Below, in pieces: positions 1-6,307 of a DNA stretch of 11,848 bases (the stretch's first letter is position 1; each line of letters begins with the position of its first letter). The position numbers and the translations under genes are program-made. The DNA is taken from NCBI GenBank assembly GCA_004297665.1, contig SCUP01000027.1, forward strand, positions 1-11,848. Reading direction: 5' to 3'. This DNA is from Nitrosarchaeum sp. Lineage in GTDB: Archaea; Thermoproteota; Nitrososphaeria; Nitrososphaerales; Nitrosopumilaceae. Under the pieces are notes generated by a model. It worked only from the letters and a program-made list of their open reading frames with translations. It was not told the origin of the DNA and did not search any database.

Positions 1-67
1 ACAAATTTTCTAAATTCAAATTTATTTTGCTTTATTATAAAAATTATGTTGATTGAAAACTAGTAAT

Positions 68-862
68 TCAAAGTACCTTTCTATGTTTGATTAATGCATA
101 AATTACTATCCAATATCCTGCATACCAAAACAAGTTCACAGGATGTCCTAAATCATACTGGTCAAATACTTCCAAATTATAATACCATGCATCTCCAATT
201 GTATTGCCCAAAATACCTAACACCAGAAGAAGCCATGCCTTGCCAATGACTCCTTCTTTAAAAATAATTGCACCTATTATTGCAGCACTCAATGTTAATG
301 ATGAGGCATACACAAATATCGCACCATAATAGAAATCAAAATTTGGTTCAAAATCATCTGATCCAAATCCTGATAATATTGCATATGATATCAAAATACT
401 AATTGGAAATACCGCTATCCATATTTTTGAAATTTTATTTAATTTGGGCGAAAAAAATCTTATGTTTATAATAATATGAGTCAGTATCAATGGATACTGT
501 GCAAAAAAGAAAACATCTGCAATCGATGGATATGGATCTATATCTGGAATAAAAAGATCATATACAAAGTATGTTATTTCTCCTAAAAAAATTGCAAAAA
601 AATCTAGTGATAAAGCTAAATATGCTTTTTGAAAAACTTTGGTTCCTTTGTATCTAAACGCAACAATAAATCCTATAATTGATGCTATGAGTGGGTTAAA
701 AACTGAAAATATTGATACAATCATTTCTGCATCTTCAGGAACAATAACTACATTGATCATAACATGAAAAATAATTACTGATGTGATAATTCCTGCGAGT
801 ATTTTATAATTAAAAGGACTTTTGATCTTATCAGGTACTATTTCAGGCTGTGACAATGTCAT
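68..862 (-). CDS. Eight-helix integral membrane protein with YPSxAD signature, possible sensor module
   Basis: Predicted polytopic membrane protein of 264 aa, function unknown. About eight hydrophobic helices are visible (residues ~20-41, 47-69, 80-104, 113-137, 147-165, 179-201, 209-232, 241-259). Two aromatic/acidic signatures stand out: G94-E95..Y98..Y101 followed by P110-YPSIAD-116 and Y123-P124-L, and later G223-D224-x-W226-Y-Y followed by G239-H-P241..N243-L-F-W-Y. They look like the same module repeated in the two four-helix halves. From memory, YPS-x-AD membrane segments occur at the N-terminus of some sensor kinases and GGDEF proteins. Here no output domain follows, so it is stand-alone. 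I chose ATG at 862; an in-frame TTG at 871 would add three residues. The gene stands alone and is divergent from the HEAT-repeat gene. Real gene: confident. Sensory role: inference only. Confidence 0.85.
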   Translation of the reverse strand: MTLSQPEIVPDKIKSPFNYKILAGIITSVIIFHVMINVVIVPEDAEMIVSIFSVFNPLIASIIGFIVAFRYKGTKVFQKAYLALSLDFFAIFLGEITYFVYDLFIPDIDPYPSIADVFFFAQYPLILTHIIINIRFFSPKLNKISKIWIAVFPISILISYAILSGFGSDDFEPNFDFYYGAIFVYASSLTLSAAIIGAIIFKEGVIGKAWLLLVLGILGNTIGDAWYYNLEVFDQYDLGHPVNLFWYAGYWIVIYALIKHRKVL

Positions 863-871
863 TTTTATCAA

Positions 872-1017
872 TTGTATGGTTTAATTCCAACTGGTTAACA
901 AAATATCACTCTTGAATAGTCTTTTTTTAGGCTCGATTTTCATAAGATATGAATAATTACTTTTTGTACTGATAATTATGGTAATTTTTATTAATGCGTC
1001 TAGTTTTCAGATTTTTT
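872..1017. promoter_or_regulatory. Divergent intergenic region with TATA-like element for the HEAT-repeat gene
   Basis: This 146-bp AT-rich gap separates divergent genes. On the plus strand a TATA-like TTTTTATTAA lies at about 984-993, 25-34 bases before the ATG at 1018. That spacing is typical of a leaderless archaeal transcript and supports 1018 rather than the upstream in-frame ATG at 994. On the minus strand an AATTAAAC-like stretch at about 878-885 lies around 20 bases before the ATG at 862 and is a weaker candidate. No small ORF or RNA gene was recognised here. Confidence 0.45.
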
Positions 1018-1518
1018 ATGCCAATAGAAGTCTTTGATGAATATAATCTGAGAAAACTTCCAGATGAAGAACGATTCACAATATGTGAGAAGACATTAAA
1101 AAATGAAAAAGATGAATCAAAACGTTGGGATGCAGTATGGTTGATAGGCGAATTAGCTGAAAACAAAGACGAGAGTGATCCCATGTTCAATAAAGTATCT
1201 GATGTAATTGAATGGGTTTTAAATAATGATGATAACGGAGTGGTAAAACATGAAGCATGTTTTCAAGTCGCTGCAAGAAACATGCGCCAAAAAATTCCGG
1301 CTTTGGTAAATACTGCACTACACAACAAAAGTGTATTGACTCAACACGAAGCGATTGAATCCCTTGGGTTAATGCGTGCGTTTGAAGCAGAACCGTTAAT
1401 TCGAAAAGCATTGAATGATCCTAGTATTGATGTGAGAGAAACTGCAGAATTTGTTATTAAAAGATTTGCACGAATAAAAAATCGTGATGTTGTTTACAAA
1501 CCATCTGCAATTCTATAA
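1018..1518 (+). CDS. HEAT-repeat protein resembling one half of deoxyhypusine hydroxylase
   Basis: Soluble 166-aa alpha-helical protein built from about four HEAT/PBS-lyase-like repeats (residues ~18-49, 55-88, 93-120, 123-150). Two His-Glu dyads, H78-E79 (in VKHEACF) and H110-E111 (in TQHEAIESLG), sit 32 residues apart in equivalent repeat positions. The final repeat has DPSIDVRETAEFVIKRF. Eukaryotic deoxyhypusine hydroxylase has four HE dyads in two such pairs that bind a diiron centre, with very similar surrounding text (KHE..., RHEA.EALG, DP.IEV.ET). This protein therefore looks like a single half that could dimerise to complete the metal site. Whether it hydroxylates aIF5A or is only a scaffold cannot be seen. 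The ATG at 1018 is preferred over ATG 994 because of the TATA spacing. It is a monocistronic unit, convergent with the TrmB regulator. Confidence 0.85.
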   Translation: MPIEVFDEYNLRKLPDEERFTICEKTLKNEKDESKRWDAVWLIGELAENKDESDPMFNKVSDVIEWVLNNDDNGVVKHEACFQVAARNMRQKIPALVNTALHNKSVLTQHEAIESLGLMRAFEAEPLIRKALNDPSIDVRETAEFVIKRFARIKNRDVVYKPSAIL

Positions 1519-1545
1519 TCTTCTGTTTTTTCTCAATTTTTAAGT
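1519..1545 (+). terminator. T-rich termination tract after the HEAT-repeat gene
   Basis: Directly after the stop codon the plus strand has two T runs (CTGTTTTTTCTC and CAATTTTTAAG). Archaeal RNA polymerase commonly terminates at such T-rich stretches without a hairpin. The convergent TrmB gene ends 85 bases further on. Confidence 0.4.
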
Positions 1546-1589
1546 GCTATTCGTATGTTACAAAGAATTGAAATTAGAATCTTTTTGGT

Positions 1590-1603
1590 TCAAAATTTTA
1601 AAA
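1590..1603 (-). terminator. AT-rich tract after the TrmB gene, weak terminator
   Basis: Just past the TrmB stop codon the minus strand reads through a TTTTAAAATTTT stretch, self-complementary and T-rich, in the 85-bp convergent intergenic region. It is a plausible but weak archaeal termination site. Confidence 0.25.
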
Positions 1604-2452
1604 CTATTTGGTTTTTCTGATATAGTTTTTTACATCCAATGTTGTTAGTGGTTGGGCCGTTTCCCATAATAGACTACAAAGACTGTGTATGTTACTTACC
1701 ATTTCAGATGAATTTGTACACAAAGAAAAATCTGATTCTGAATTTGTAGACATTTGACTTGCAGTCGAAGAGTCTGACATTATCATTTGTTTGTCTTTTT
1801 GAACTATCATTCTTCCTTTTGATGGAAGCTTACAAATTTTAGTCTCAGATGCATTAAATCTTTTTACAAATGGAATTAGTTTAGGATCATCTAGTTCTAC
1901 GAGTAATCTAACTTTGCCGCCTTTTTTTTCACAAATCATGATCTTTTCAGGTATTGCACTATGATACATTCTAGATATGTCTTCAAGTGTTGTTGAAATG
2001 TATATTATATCTGATGAATTTTCAATTAATTGCGCAATATCTGCATAAATGTTGTTTCTTCCCTGGACTACTCTGAATGTTGGGACATTTGTGCCCTGTT
2101 TTGTGGTAATCTCACTGTTAATTTTTTCAATAATTACCTCGCCGCCTTTTTTGATCCTGTTGACTTCGTCTTCTTTTTTTCGTAGTGCAAGTTTTAATGC
2201 ATCTTGTGGGTCTGTTGCAATGCATAATTTTGGACTGGAAAGAGTGGTTGAAATAATATTTCTGCTCACTAGCTTGTCTACTGTTCTGTACATTCGTGCT
2301 CTGTCTATATCTAGTTCTTTTGCAAGTGCACTTGCTGTGATCGGTCCTGCTCTTAACAGATTAAGGTACACTTTGGCTTCTAATTCATCAAGATCTAATA
2401 TCTCCTCCAATTCTGATGCTATGCCGCTTAATTGATCTTGATATGACATCAT
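1604..2452 (-). CDS. TrmB-family transcriptional regulator
   Basis: DNA-binding regulator of 282 aa with the TrmB architecture. A winged helix-turn-helix covers residues ~18-80 (LDELEAKVYLNLLRAGPITA, then SALAKELDIDRARMYRTVDKL as the recognition region). A charged helix at ~84-115 probably serves for dimerisation. An effector-like domain resembling the phospholipase-D-like TrmB C-terminal module covers ~124-268 (FRVVQGRNNIYADI at its start, a conserved-looking LLWETAQPL near its end). In TrmB proteins this domain often senses sugars or other metabolites; the ligand here is unknown. The C-terminal half has several cysteines (174, 207, 245, 259). Start is the first of two tandem ATG codons; a GGAGAG lies 7 bases upstream. 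The stop of a 35-codon small ORF overlaps this ATG as ATGA. It lies 258 bp downstream of the pilus assembly operon on the same strand, so pilus control is possible but unproven. Confidence 0.92.
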   Translation of the reverse strand: MMSYQDQLSGIASELEEILDLDELEAKVYLNLLRAGPITASALAKELDIDRARMYRTVDKLVSRNIISTTLSSPKLCIATDPQDALKLALRKKEDEVNRIKKGGEVIIEKINSEITTKQGTNVPTFRVVQGRNNIYADIAQLIENSSDIIYISTTLEDISRMYHSAIPEKIMICEKKGGKVRLLVELDDPKLIPFVKRFNASETKICKLPSKGRMIVQKDKQMIMSDSSTASQMSTNSESDFSLCTNSSEMVSNIHSLCSLLWETAQPLTTLDVKNYIRKTK

Positions 2453-2556
2453 TTGTTTTCTCTCCTAACTAACTTGTTTACCATGAGGCAATTTTGTGTG
2501 ATTGCATTTAGCATTTGCGCATAATTTCCTAGTTTATCCCATGTTACTTCAATCAT
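2449..2556 (-). CDS. Candidate 35-aa small protein translationally coupled to the TrmB regulator
   Basis: An uninterrupted 35-codon ORF starts at an ATG (2556) immediately downstream of an in-frame stop. It ends in TGA that overlaps the first ATG of the TrmB gene (ATGA). The predicted peptide starts MIEVTWDKLGNYAQMLNAIT, contains one cysteine and ends in a basic tail (KLVRRENK). Codon use is ordinary (W, D, K, L, G, N, Y mix) and the composition is that of an amphipathic helix rather than a membrane segment. The TrmB SD-like GGAGAG lies inside its last codons. It resembles no family I recognise. It could be a small partner of the regulator, a leader ORF that sets its translation, or a chance ORF. 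Confidence 0.45.
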   Translation of the reverse strand: MIEVTWDKLGNYAQMLNAITQNCLMVNKLVRRENK

Positions 2557-2633
2557 CTTTCAATTACTGTTAAGATTCATGCAAACTAAAGGATCAGCGT
2601 GTTATGTGCTCAACTAACAACCTTATGTCTTTC

Positions 2634-2654
2634 TAATTTGTTGCATACAAATTA
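2634..2654. promoter_or_regulatory. Inverted repeat, candidate TrmB-type operator
   Basis: A perfect 8-bp inverted repeat, TAATTTGT and ACAAATTA, is separated by a 5-bp spacer (TGCAT). It lies between the end of the pilus platform gene and the small ORF/TrmB unit, about 80-100 bp upstream of the small ORF. An 8-5-8 dyad fits the two-fold binding of a winged-helix dimer, and some archaeal TrmB-like regulators recognise dyads with 5-bp spacers. Alternatively it may be a chance AT-rich dyad or a weak stem. The rest of 2557-2710 shows only AT-rich sequence. Confidence 0.35.
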
Positions 2655-2710
2655 TCTCATCTGTACATTACATTTGAATTAATTGTCACTAAAAATCTCT
2701 AAAATAATAA

Positions 2711-3631
2711 TTATGACACATTAAATGCAATTACTGCCATGATGATCATTACAACAACATGTTTTGTTCCAGCAACATAAGACCCAGATCCAATTTTTCC
2801 AGCAGCTACTCCTCCAAAGACTGCCTCAATTATTGCCATGTTAAATAATGATGCTTCTAGTTTTGATACATCCATATCAGCTAATGAGCTAAATAATCCC
2901 TCTTTACCTTTACCGTTACCTGCTGCTAATAACCCATCTTGTACTTTTTCAATTTCTGTAAAGAAGCTTGTAGTTAGTAATACTGCAACTGCTAAAAATA
3001 CTGCAAATGAAATGTAAATTGTATATGTATATGGTTGCAAAGCTGACTTTCTACTTTTTTCAATATTTTGCATCTCTGAAACATGTCTTTGAATCATCTC
3101 TAAATTTTCACTAACATCCCCTCCTATCTTCATAGCCATTTCAAGCAGGACTGTTACACGTCGTGATACTCTGGTTCCTGTTCTTTTTGCAAAATTCTCA
3201 AATGCCTCTTCAATTGGTGTGCCCCAACTGATATTTGCCTTGAGATTTTTTAATTCAGGAGTCAAAGCTCCTAGATTTCTTTCAGCTGCTTGTTCTATTG
3301 CTTTGATAAGATTTGAACCGCTTTGAACTGAACTTAATAATGCCAATAAAAACACGGGCATGTTTCTATCAATACTGTCTCTTCTTTGAACTTCTCTTAA
3401 TTGATGAATTGTTAATGGAATAATTCCTACCATAATCCCAAAGATTATCCCAACATCTTTGATTGTAGTTGATCCTGTAAATTCTGATAACTTGAAACTG
3501 ATCACAATTACACTAACTGATGCAATCAGTGAAAACATGATGGATTTTACTATCTCATTTTTTAGGATTGATTTTTTTGGTATGATCTCATTTGATGCAA
3601 TCTCTTTTGGTTTTCTGCTTACTCTTTGCAT
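2711..3631 (-). CDS. Type IV pilus assembly platform protein, second T2SF subunit (TadC-like)
   Basis: Cytoplasmic-membrane platform protein of 306 aa with a single type II secretion F (T2SF) domain at residues ~90-222. That domain includes the GGDVSENLEMIQRHV stretch (170-184) that matches the G-G-D/N-hxxxL signature of GspF/TadC proteins. Hydrophobic helices lie at ~27-47, 58-76, 201-223, 262-280 and 288-305. The N-terminal 26 residues are basic and cytoplasmic. It is the third gene of the assembly operon, beginning 5 bp after the first T2SF gene; an AAAGAGGT overlapping the upstream stop is a good ribosome binding site. Archaellum ArlJ and many archaeal pilus platforms carry two T2SF domains in one chain; here they are split in two genes, as in Tad systems. 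T2SF identity is strong; the exact orthologue is not resolved. Confidence 0.9.
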   Translation of the reverse strand: MQRVSRKPKEIASNEIIPKKSILKNEIVKSIMFSLIASVSVIVISFKLSEFTGSTTIKDVGIIFGIMVGIIPLTIHQLREVQRRDSIDRNMPVFLLALLSSVQSGSNLIKAIEQAAERNLGALTPELKNLKANISWGTPIEEAFENFAKRTGTRVSRRVTVLLEMAMKIGGDVSENLEMIQRHVSEMQNIEKSRKSALQPYTYTIYISFAVFLAVAVLLTTSFFTEIEKVQDGLLAAGNGKGKEGLFSSLADMDVSKLEASLFNMAIIEAVFGGVAAGKIGSGSYVAGTKHVVVMIIMAVIAFNVS

Positions 3632-3636
3632 GTTCT

Positions 3637-4551
3637 TTACCTCTTTGGCACCATTGTATCCATCATAACTAACATCAATATCCCACTTAATGGGACTACT
3701 GCAAATGTGAGAATATTCATCAATGTTAGTAAATCAAATCCGCCCAAACTTGGACTCATAATGCCCATTATTGATAACATGATTACTGCAAGTAAGGGGA
3801 AAACTATCAAAAGAATGGTATAAATTTCTGCAACTGATCCTAGTGATTCTGTAGTTTTTTGCAATAGCATCTTTTTTTCTTCTAGCTGAACTTTAGCTGT
3901 TGCGTTAAAGTATTCTTTCAAATCCCCTCCTGACTGTGATGTGATGATTGCTCCTTCTAATAATTCTGAATATGGTCCTGGTGGAGTTCTATTGATTAGG
4001 TCTTTTACTGCAGTAATTAGATCCATTCCAAGAATCTCAATGTTTCTTGTAATGAATCGTGCATCTTTTACAATATCTTCATCTGTTTCCTCTTTTGCTA
4101 TGGATTTGAAAATTTCTTCTAATGATAAGCCGCTAGTAGCAAGCGTTGACATGTATCCAATAAAATGTGGAATCTCTTCTAACAATTTTGTTGATCTGTT
4201 TTTTACTCGTACGGGTGGAATTGTCTGAAGAATCACAAACGTCATTGCCATTAAAGCCATTCCTGTAACGGATGGAAGTAAATAACCTACGATTGCAGGC
4301 TGAATGTTGATAAACTGAGTTGCAATTAGGCCAATAATCACTCCACAAATTCCTGCAATCAAACTAAAGAAAACCATGCTTGAAACATATACTTCAAAAG
4401 GAATTGGCATCATTGCTTGTTTTATTGATTTTTCCATTGTTCTTAATTTTGGATATAAAAATTTTATATGATCATTTAGTAATTTGTAACTATACACATG
4501 AATGACCCCTACTGATTCCTCTTGTTTTTGTTTTGTTGCTGTCATCTTCAT
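3637..4551 (-). CDS. Type IV pilus assembly platform protein, first T2SF subunit (TadB-like)
   Basis: Membrane platform protein of 304 aa with one T2SF domain at residues ~125-257. Signature points are LLEEIPHFIGYMSTLATSGL (123-142), PPGPYSELLEGAI and SGGDLKEYF (207-215). Helices lie at ~53-79, 86-110, 241-263 and 276-298. The N-terminal ~50 residues are cytoplasmic, as in archaellum ArlJ where this region leads into the first T2SF domain. It would anchor the assembly ATPase and extract pilins from the membrane together with the adjacent second T2SF protein. Its ATG is separated from the ATPase stop by one base (TAATATG), which indicates coupling. A second in-frame ATG two codons later is possible. 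Sequence order (first T2SF, second T2SF) mirrors the order of the two domains in one-chain archaeal platform proteins. Confidence 0.9.
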   Translation of the reverse strand: MKMTATKQKQEESVGVIHVYSYKLLNDHIKFLYPKLRTMEKSIKQAMMPIPFEVYVSSMVFFSLIAGICGVIIGLIATQFINIQPAIVGYLLPSVTGMALMAMTFVILQTIPPVRVKNRSTKLLEEIPHFIGYMSTLATSGLSLEEIFKSIAKEETDEDIVKDARFITRNIEILGMDLITAVKDLINRTPPGPYSELLEGAIITSQSGGDLKEYFNATAKVQLEEKKMLLQKTTESLGSVAEIYTILLIVFPLLAVIMLSIMGIMSPSLGGFDLLTLMNILTFAVVPLSGILMLVMMDTMVPKR

Positions 4552-4552
4552 A

Positions 4553-6169
4553 TTACATCTCTAATCTCTTTCTTTCATAGTATCTTTCAGGATCCGAATA
4601 ATACTCCATAATATTGTTGGAAACTTCCTTATGATCACGTATGTCATTTTTTACCATCCATTCTAAAGCAAGTCGTCTTTTTGTTAATTCATAACTAATT
4701 TTTTCATCTGTTTCTCCATCACGTTCTTTGATTTTACTAAACACAACACTATCGCCCATAAATTCATGTCTATCCTCTCTTGGATTCCACTTGAATATCT
4801 CATGTGTTTTAATTTCTCCTGTTGTATGATCAATCCCGTCTATTTCTGAAACCTGAATTATTCTTCTAGCTGATTTGTCCCCTATTCTAATTTTTAGCTG
4901 CAATGTAATTAGATCAAGACTATTTGAAATCAAAGATTTTGGAACATCCATAGGAGATGATGTCAATCTAGTTAAAGTAGCATCTACTGAATCTGCATGT
5001 ATTGATGAGAATCCACCATGGCCCGTTGCCATTGCTTGAAATAACGTGTATGCTTCTCTTCCCCTAGTTTCTCCCACAATTATGATGTCTGGTCTTTGTC
5101 TGAGGGCAGCTCTTAGCAGATCAAATTGATTAATTTCTCCAATTTGTGTATCTGTGAAACTCTGTCTTGAAACAGCTGGAATCCAATTTTCATGAGGCAA
5201 ATTTAGTTCCTGTGTATCTTCTATGCTGACTACTTTTTGTCCTGGTCTGATAAATGTCGCCAATGCGTTTAGTGCAGTAGTTTTCCCACTTGCAGTACCG
5301 CCTGCAATAAGCATTGTTGCACGTTTTTCAGCAAGATACCACATGTATGCAGCGATATCTACTGACATTGTTCCGAATTTGATTAAATCTATCACCGTAA
5401 TTGGGTCTGCTCGAAATCGTCTTATTGTAAACGTGCTTCCTCTTTTTGTAATTTCATGACCTAGTGTAAGATTAATTCTACTTCCGCCAGGTAATGAAGC
5501 ATCAATAATCGGGTCTGCAATTGAAACATGTTTCCCACATATGTATGCCATTTTTCTTGCAAAATTATTTAGTTCTGCTTCTTTTTCATAAATTATATTT
5601 GTAGGAATTGATTCGTGTTCTCTATGCCACACATAAATTGGAATATTTGTTCCATCACAACTAATTTCCTCAATCATGTGATCTCTCATAAGTGGCTCAA
5701 TTTTTCCAAGATAAATAAAATCGCGAACCGCAAAATAATTAATTTTTTCAATATTTTTTGGAGGAATTTTTAATCTATATTTTTTTATCATTGAAGCTAT
5801 TTTATTTTTTAATCTTCGTTCTGCATCTTTTTTGGATTTAATTTCACCTAGTGATACTGAAAGCTCTGTGATTAACAGCTTTTTGATGATTTCAAAAGCA
5901 TTTTGATCTCTCTCTGATAGCTCTGGTTCTATTACCTGATATCTTAATCCACCTTTTGCTGTGGGATCTTTTATTATTCCTGCATGAATTTCATTGTTAT
6001 CCCAATCTAATTTTGATAATGTCATAAACTGAGGAATTCTATTTTCAGTTTCTTCATTTAATTTAGATATATTATCTGGAGAATTTTTATTTGATTTTAA
6101 AATACTTTTATTGTCGTATTGTATTTTTTGTAATAGTGAGATTTTATCTTTAAATATTCTTAGCCTCAT
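4553..6169 (-). CDS. Type IV pilus/type II secretion assembly ATPase (GspE/ArlI/TadA family)
   Basis: Hexameric secretion ATPase that powers pilin assembly at the inner face of the membrane; 538 aa from ATG 6169. All hallmark motifs are intact (numbering from this ATG): Walker A GGTASGKTT at 290-298, Asp box SIEDTQEL at ~315-322, Walker B DIIIVGETRG at 361-370, and His box GGFSSIHAD at 385-393. The N-terminal domain (~90-260) has the ArlI/TadA-like EEISCDGTNIPIYV and PGGSRINLTLG stretches. The basic ~60-residue N-terminus is low in similarity. An in-frame GTG at 6187 would add six residues; I prefer ATG because TTAAAAC on the minus strand lies about 30 bases upstream of it, fitting a leaderless transcript. 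It is first in an operon with two T2SF genes. Belongs to the archaeal pilus branch; no ArlH or ArlG neighbours. Confidence 0.95.
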   Translation of the reverse strand: MRLRIFKDKISLLQKIQYDNKSILKSNKNSPDNISKLNEETENRIPQFMTLSKLDWDNNEIHAGIIKDPTAKGGLRYQVIEPELSERDQNAFEIIKKLLITELSVSLGEIKSKKDAERRLKNKIASMIKKYRLKIPPKNIEKINYFAVRDFIYLGKIEPLMRDHMIEEISCDGTNIPIYVWHREHESIPTNIIYEKEAELNNFARKMAYICGKHVSIADPIIDASLPGGSRINLTLGHEITKRGSTFTIRRFRADPITVIDLIKFGTMSVDIAAYMWYLAEKRATMLIAGGTASGKTTALNALATFIRPGQKVVSIEDTQELNLPHENWIPAVSRQSFTDTQIGEINQFDLLRAALRQRPDIIIVGETRGREAYTLFQAMATGHGGFSSIHADSVDATLTRLTSSPMDVPKSLISNSLDLITLQLKIRIGDKSARRIIQVSEIDGIDHTTGEIKTHEIFKWNPREDRHEFMGDSVVFSKIKERDGETDEKISYELTKRRLALEWMVKNDIRDHKEVSNNIMEYYSDPERYYERKRLEM

Positions 6170-6206
6170 TTTTAGATATTTTAACACCTATTGTATGTTT
6201 TAACAC

Positions 6207-6226
6207 TTGTTCGTTCAATTGAACAA
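6207..6226. promoter_or_regulatory. Palindrome in the divergent pilus promoter, candidate operator
   Basis: A perfect 12-bp palindrome, GTTCAATTGAAC (6213-6224), is nested in a longer dyad TTGTTC-N8-GAACAA (6207-6212 and 6221-6226). The GTTC half-site is therefore tandemly repeated on the left. It sits next to the minus-strand TATA candidate and upstream of the plus-strand promoter, a good position for one dimeric regulator to control both operons. The binding protein is unknown. It is not the same sequence as the dyad upstream of the TrmB gene. Confidence 0.45.
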
Positions 6227-6293
6227 CATTTTGCTTTTACTCTAGCTTAGACACATAATAGTAACCATGGTATGTGTTCTTCTCTTATGTTAT

Positions 6294-6299
6294 GAGGTG
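6294..6299 (+). promoter_or_regulatory. Shine-Dalgarno site of the zinc-protein/pilin operon
   Basis: GAGGTG complements the conserved 3' end of 16S rRNA and ends eight bases before the ATG at 6308, which fixes that start. Confidence 0.6.
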
Positions 6300-6307
6300 T
6301 ATAGTTA

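Larger units (their letters stand above)
6170..6307. promoter_or_regulatory. Divergent promoter region of the pilus locus
   Basis: This gap separates the leftward assembly operon from the rightward zinc-protein/pilin operon, so both transcripts start here. On the minus strand a TTAAAAC stretch (about 6197-6203) lies around 30 bases before the ATPase ATG. On the plus strand an ACACATAATAG stretch (6251-6261) is a weak TATA candidate, followed by a clear GAGGTG ribosome binding site at 6294-6299, eight bases before the ATG at 6308. This suggests a leadered plus-strand transcript and a leaderless minus-strand one. A palindrome lies between the two candidate TATA elements. Confidence 0.55.

Noticed and set aside
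994..1017. Upstream ATG that would extend the HEAT-repeat protein by eight residues.
   Set aside because: The extension (MRLVFRFF) does not resemble the rest of the protein and would place the start directly at the TATA-like element.
2049..2435. 128-codon plus-strand open frame antisense to the TrmB gene.
   Set aside because: It mirrors the confident regulator ORF on the other strand, lacks recognisable motifs and has no promoter or ribosome binding site of its own.
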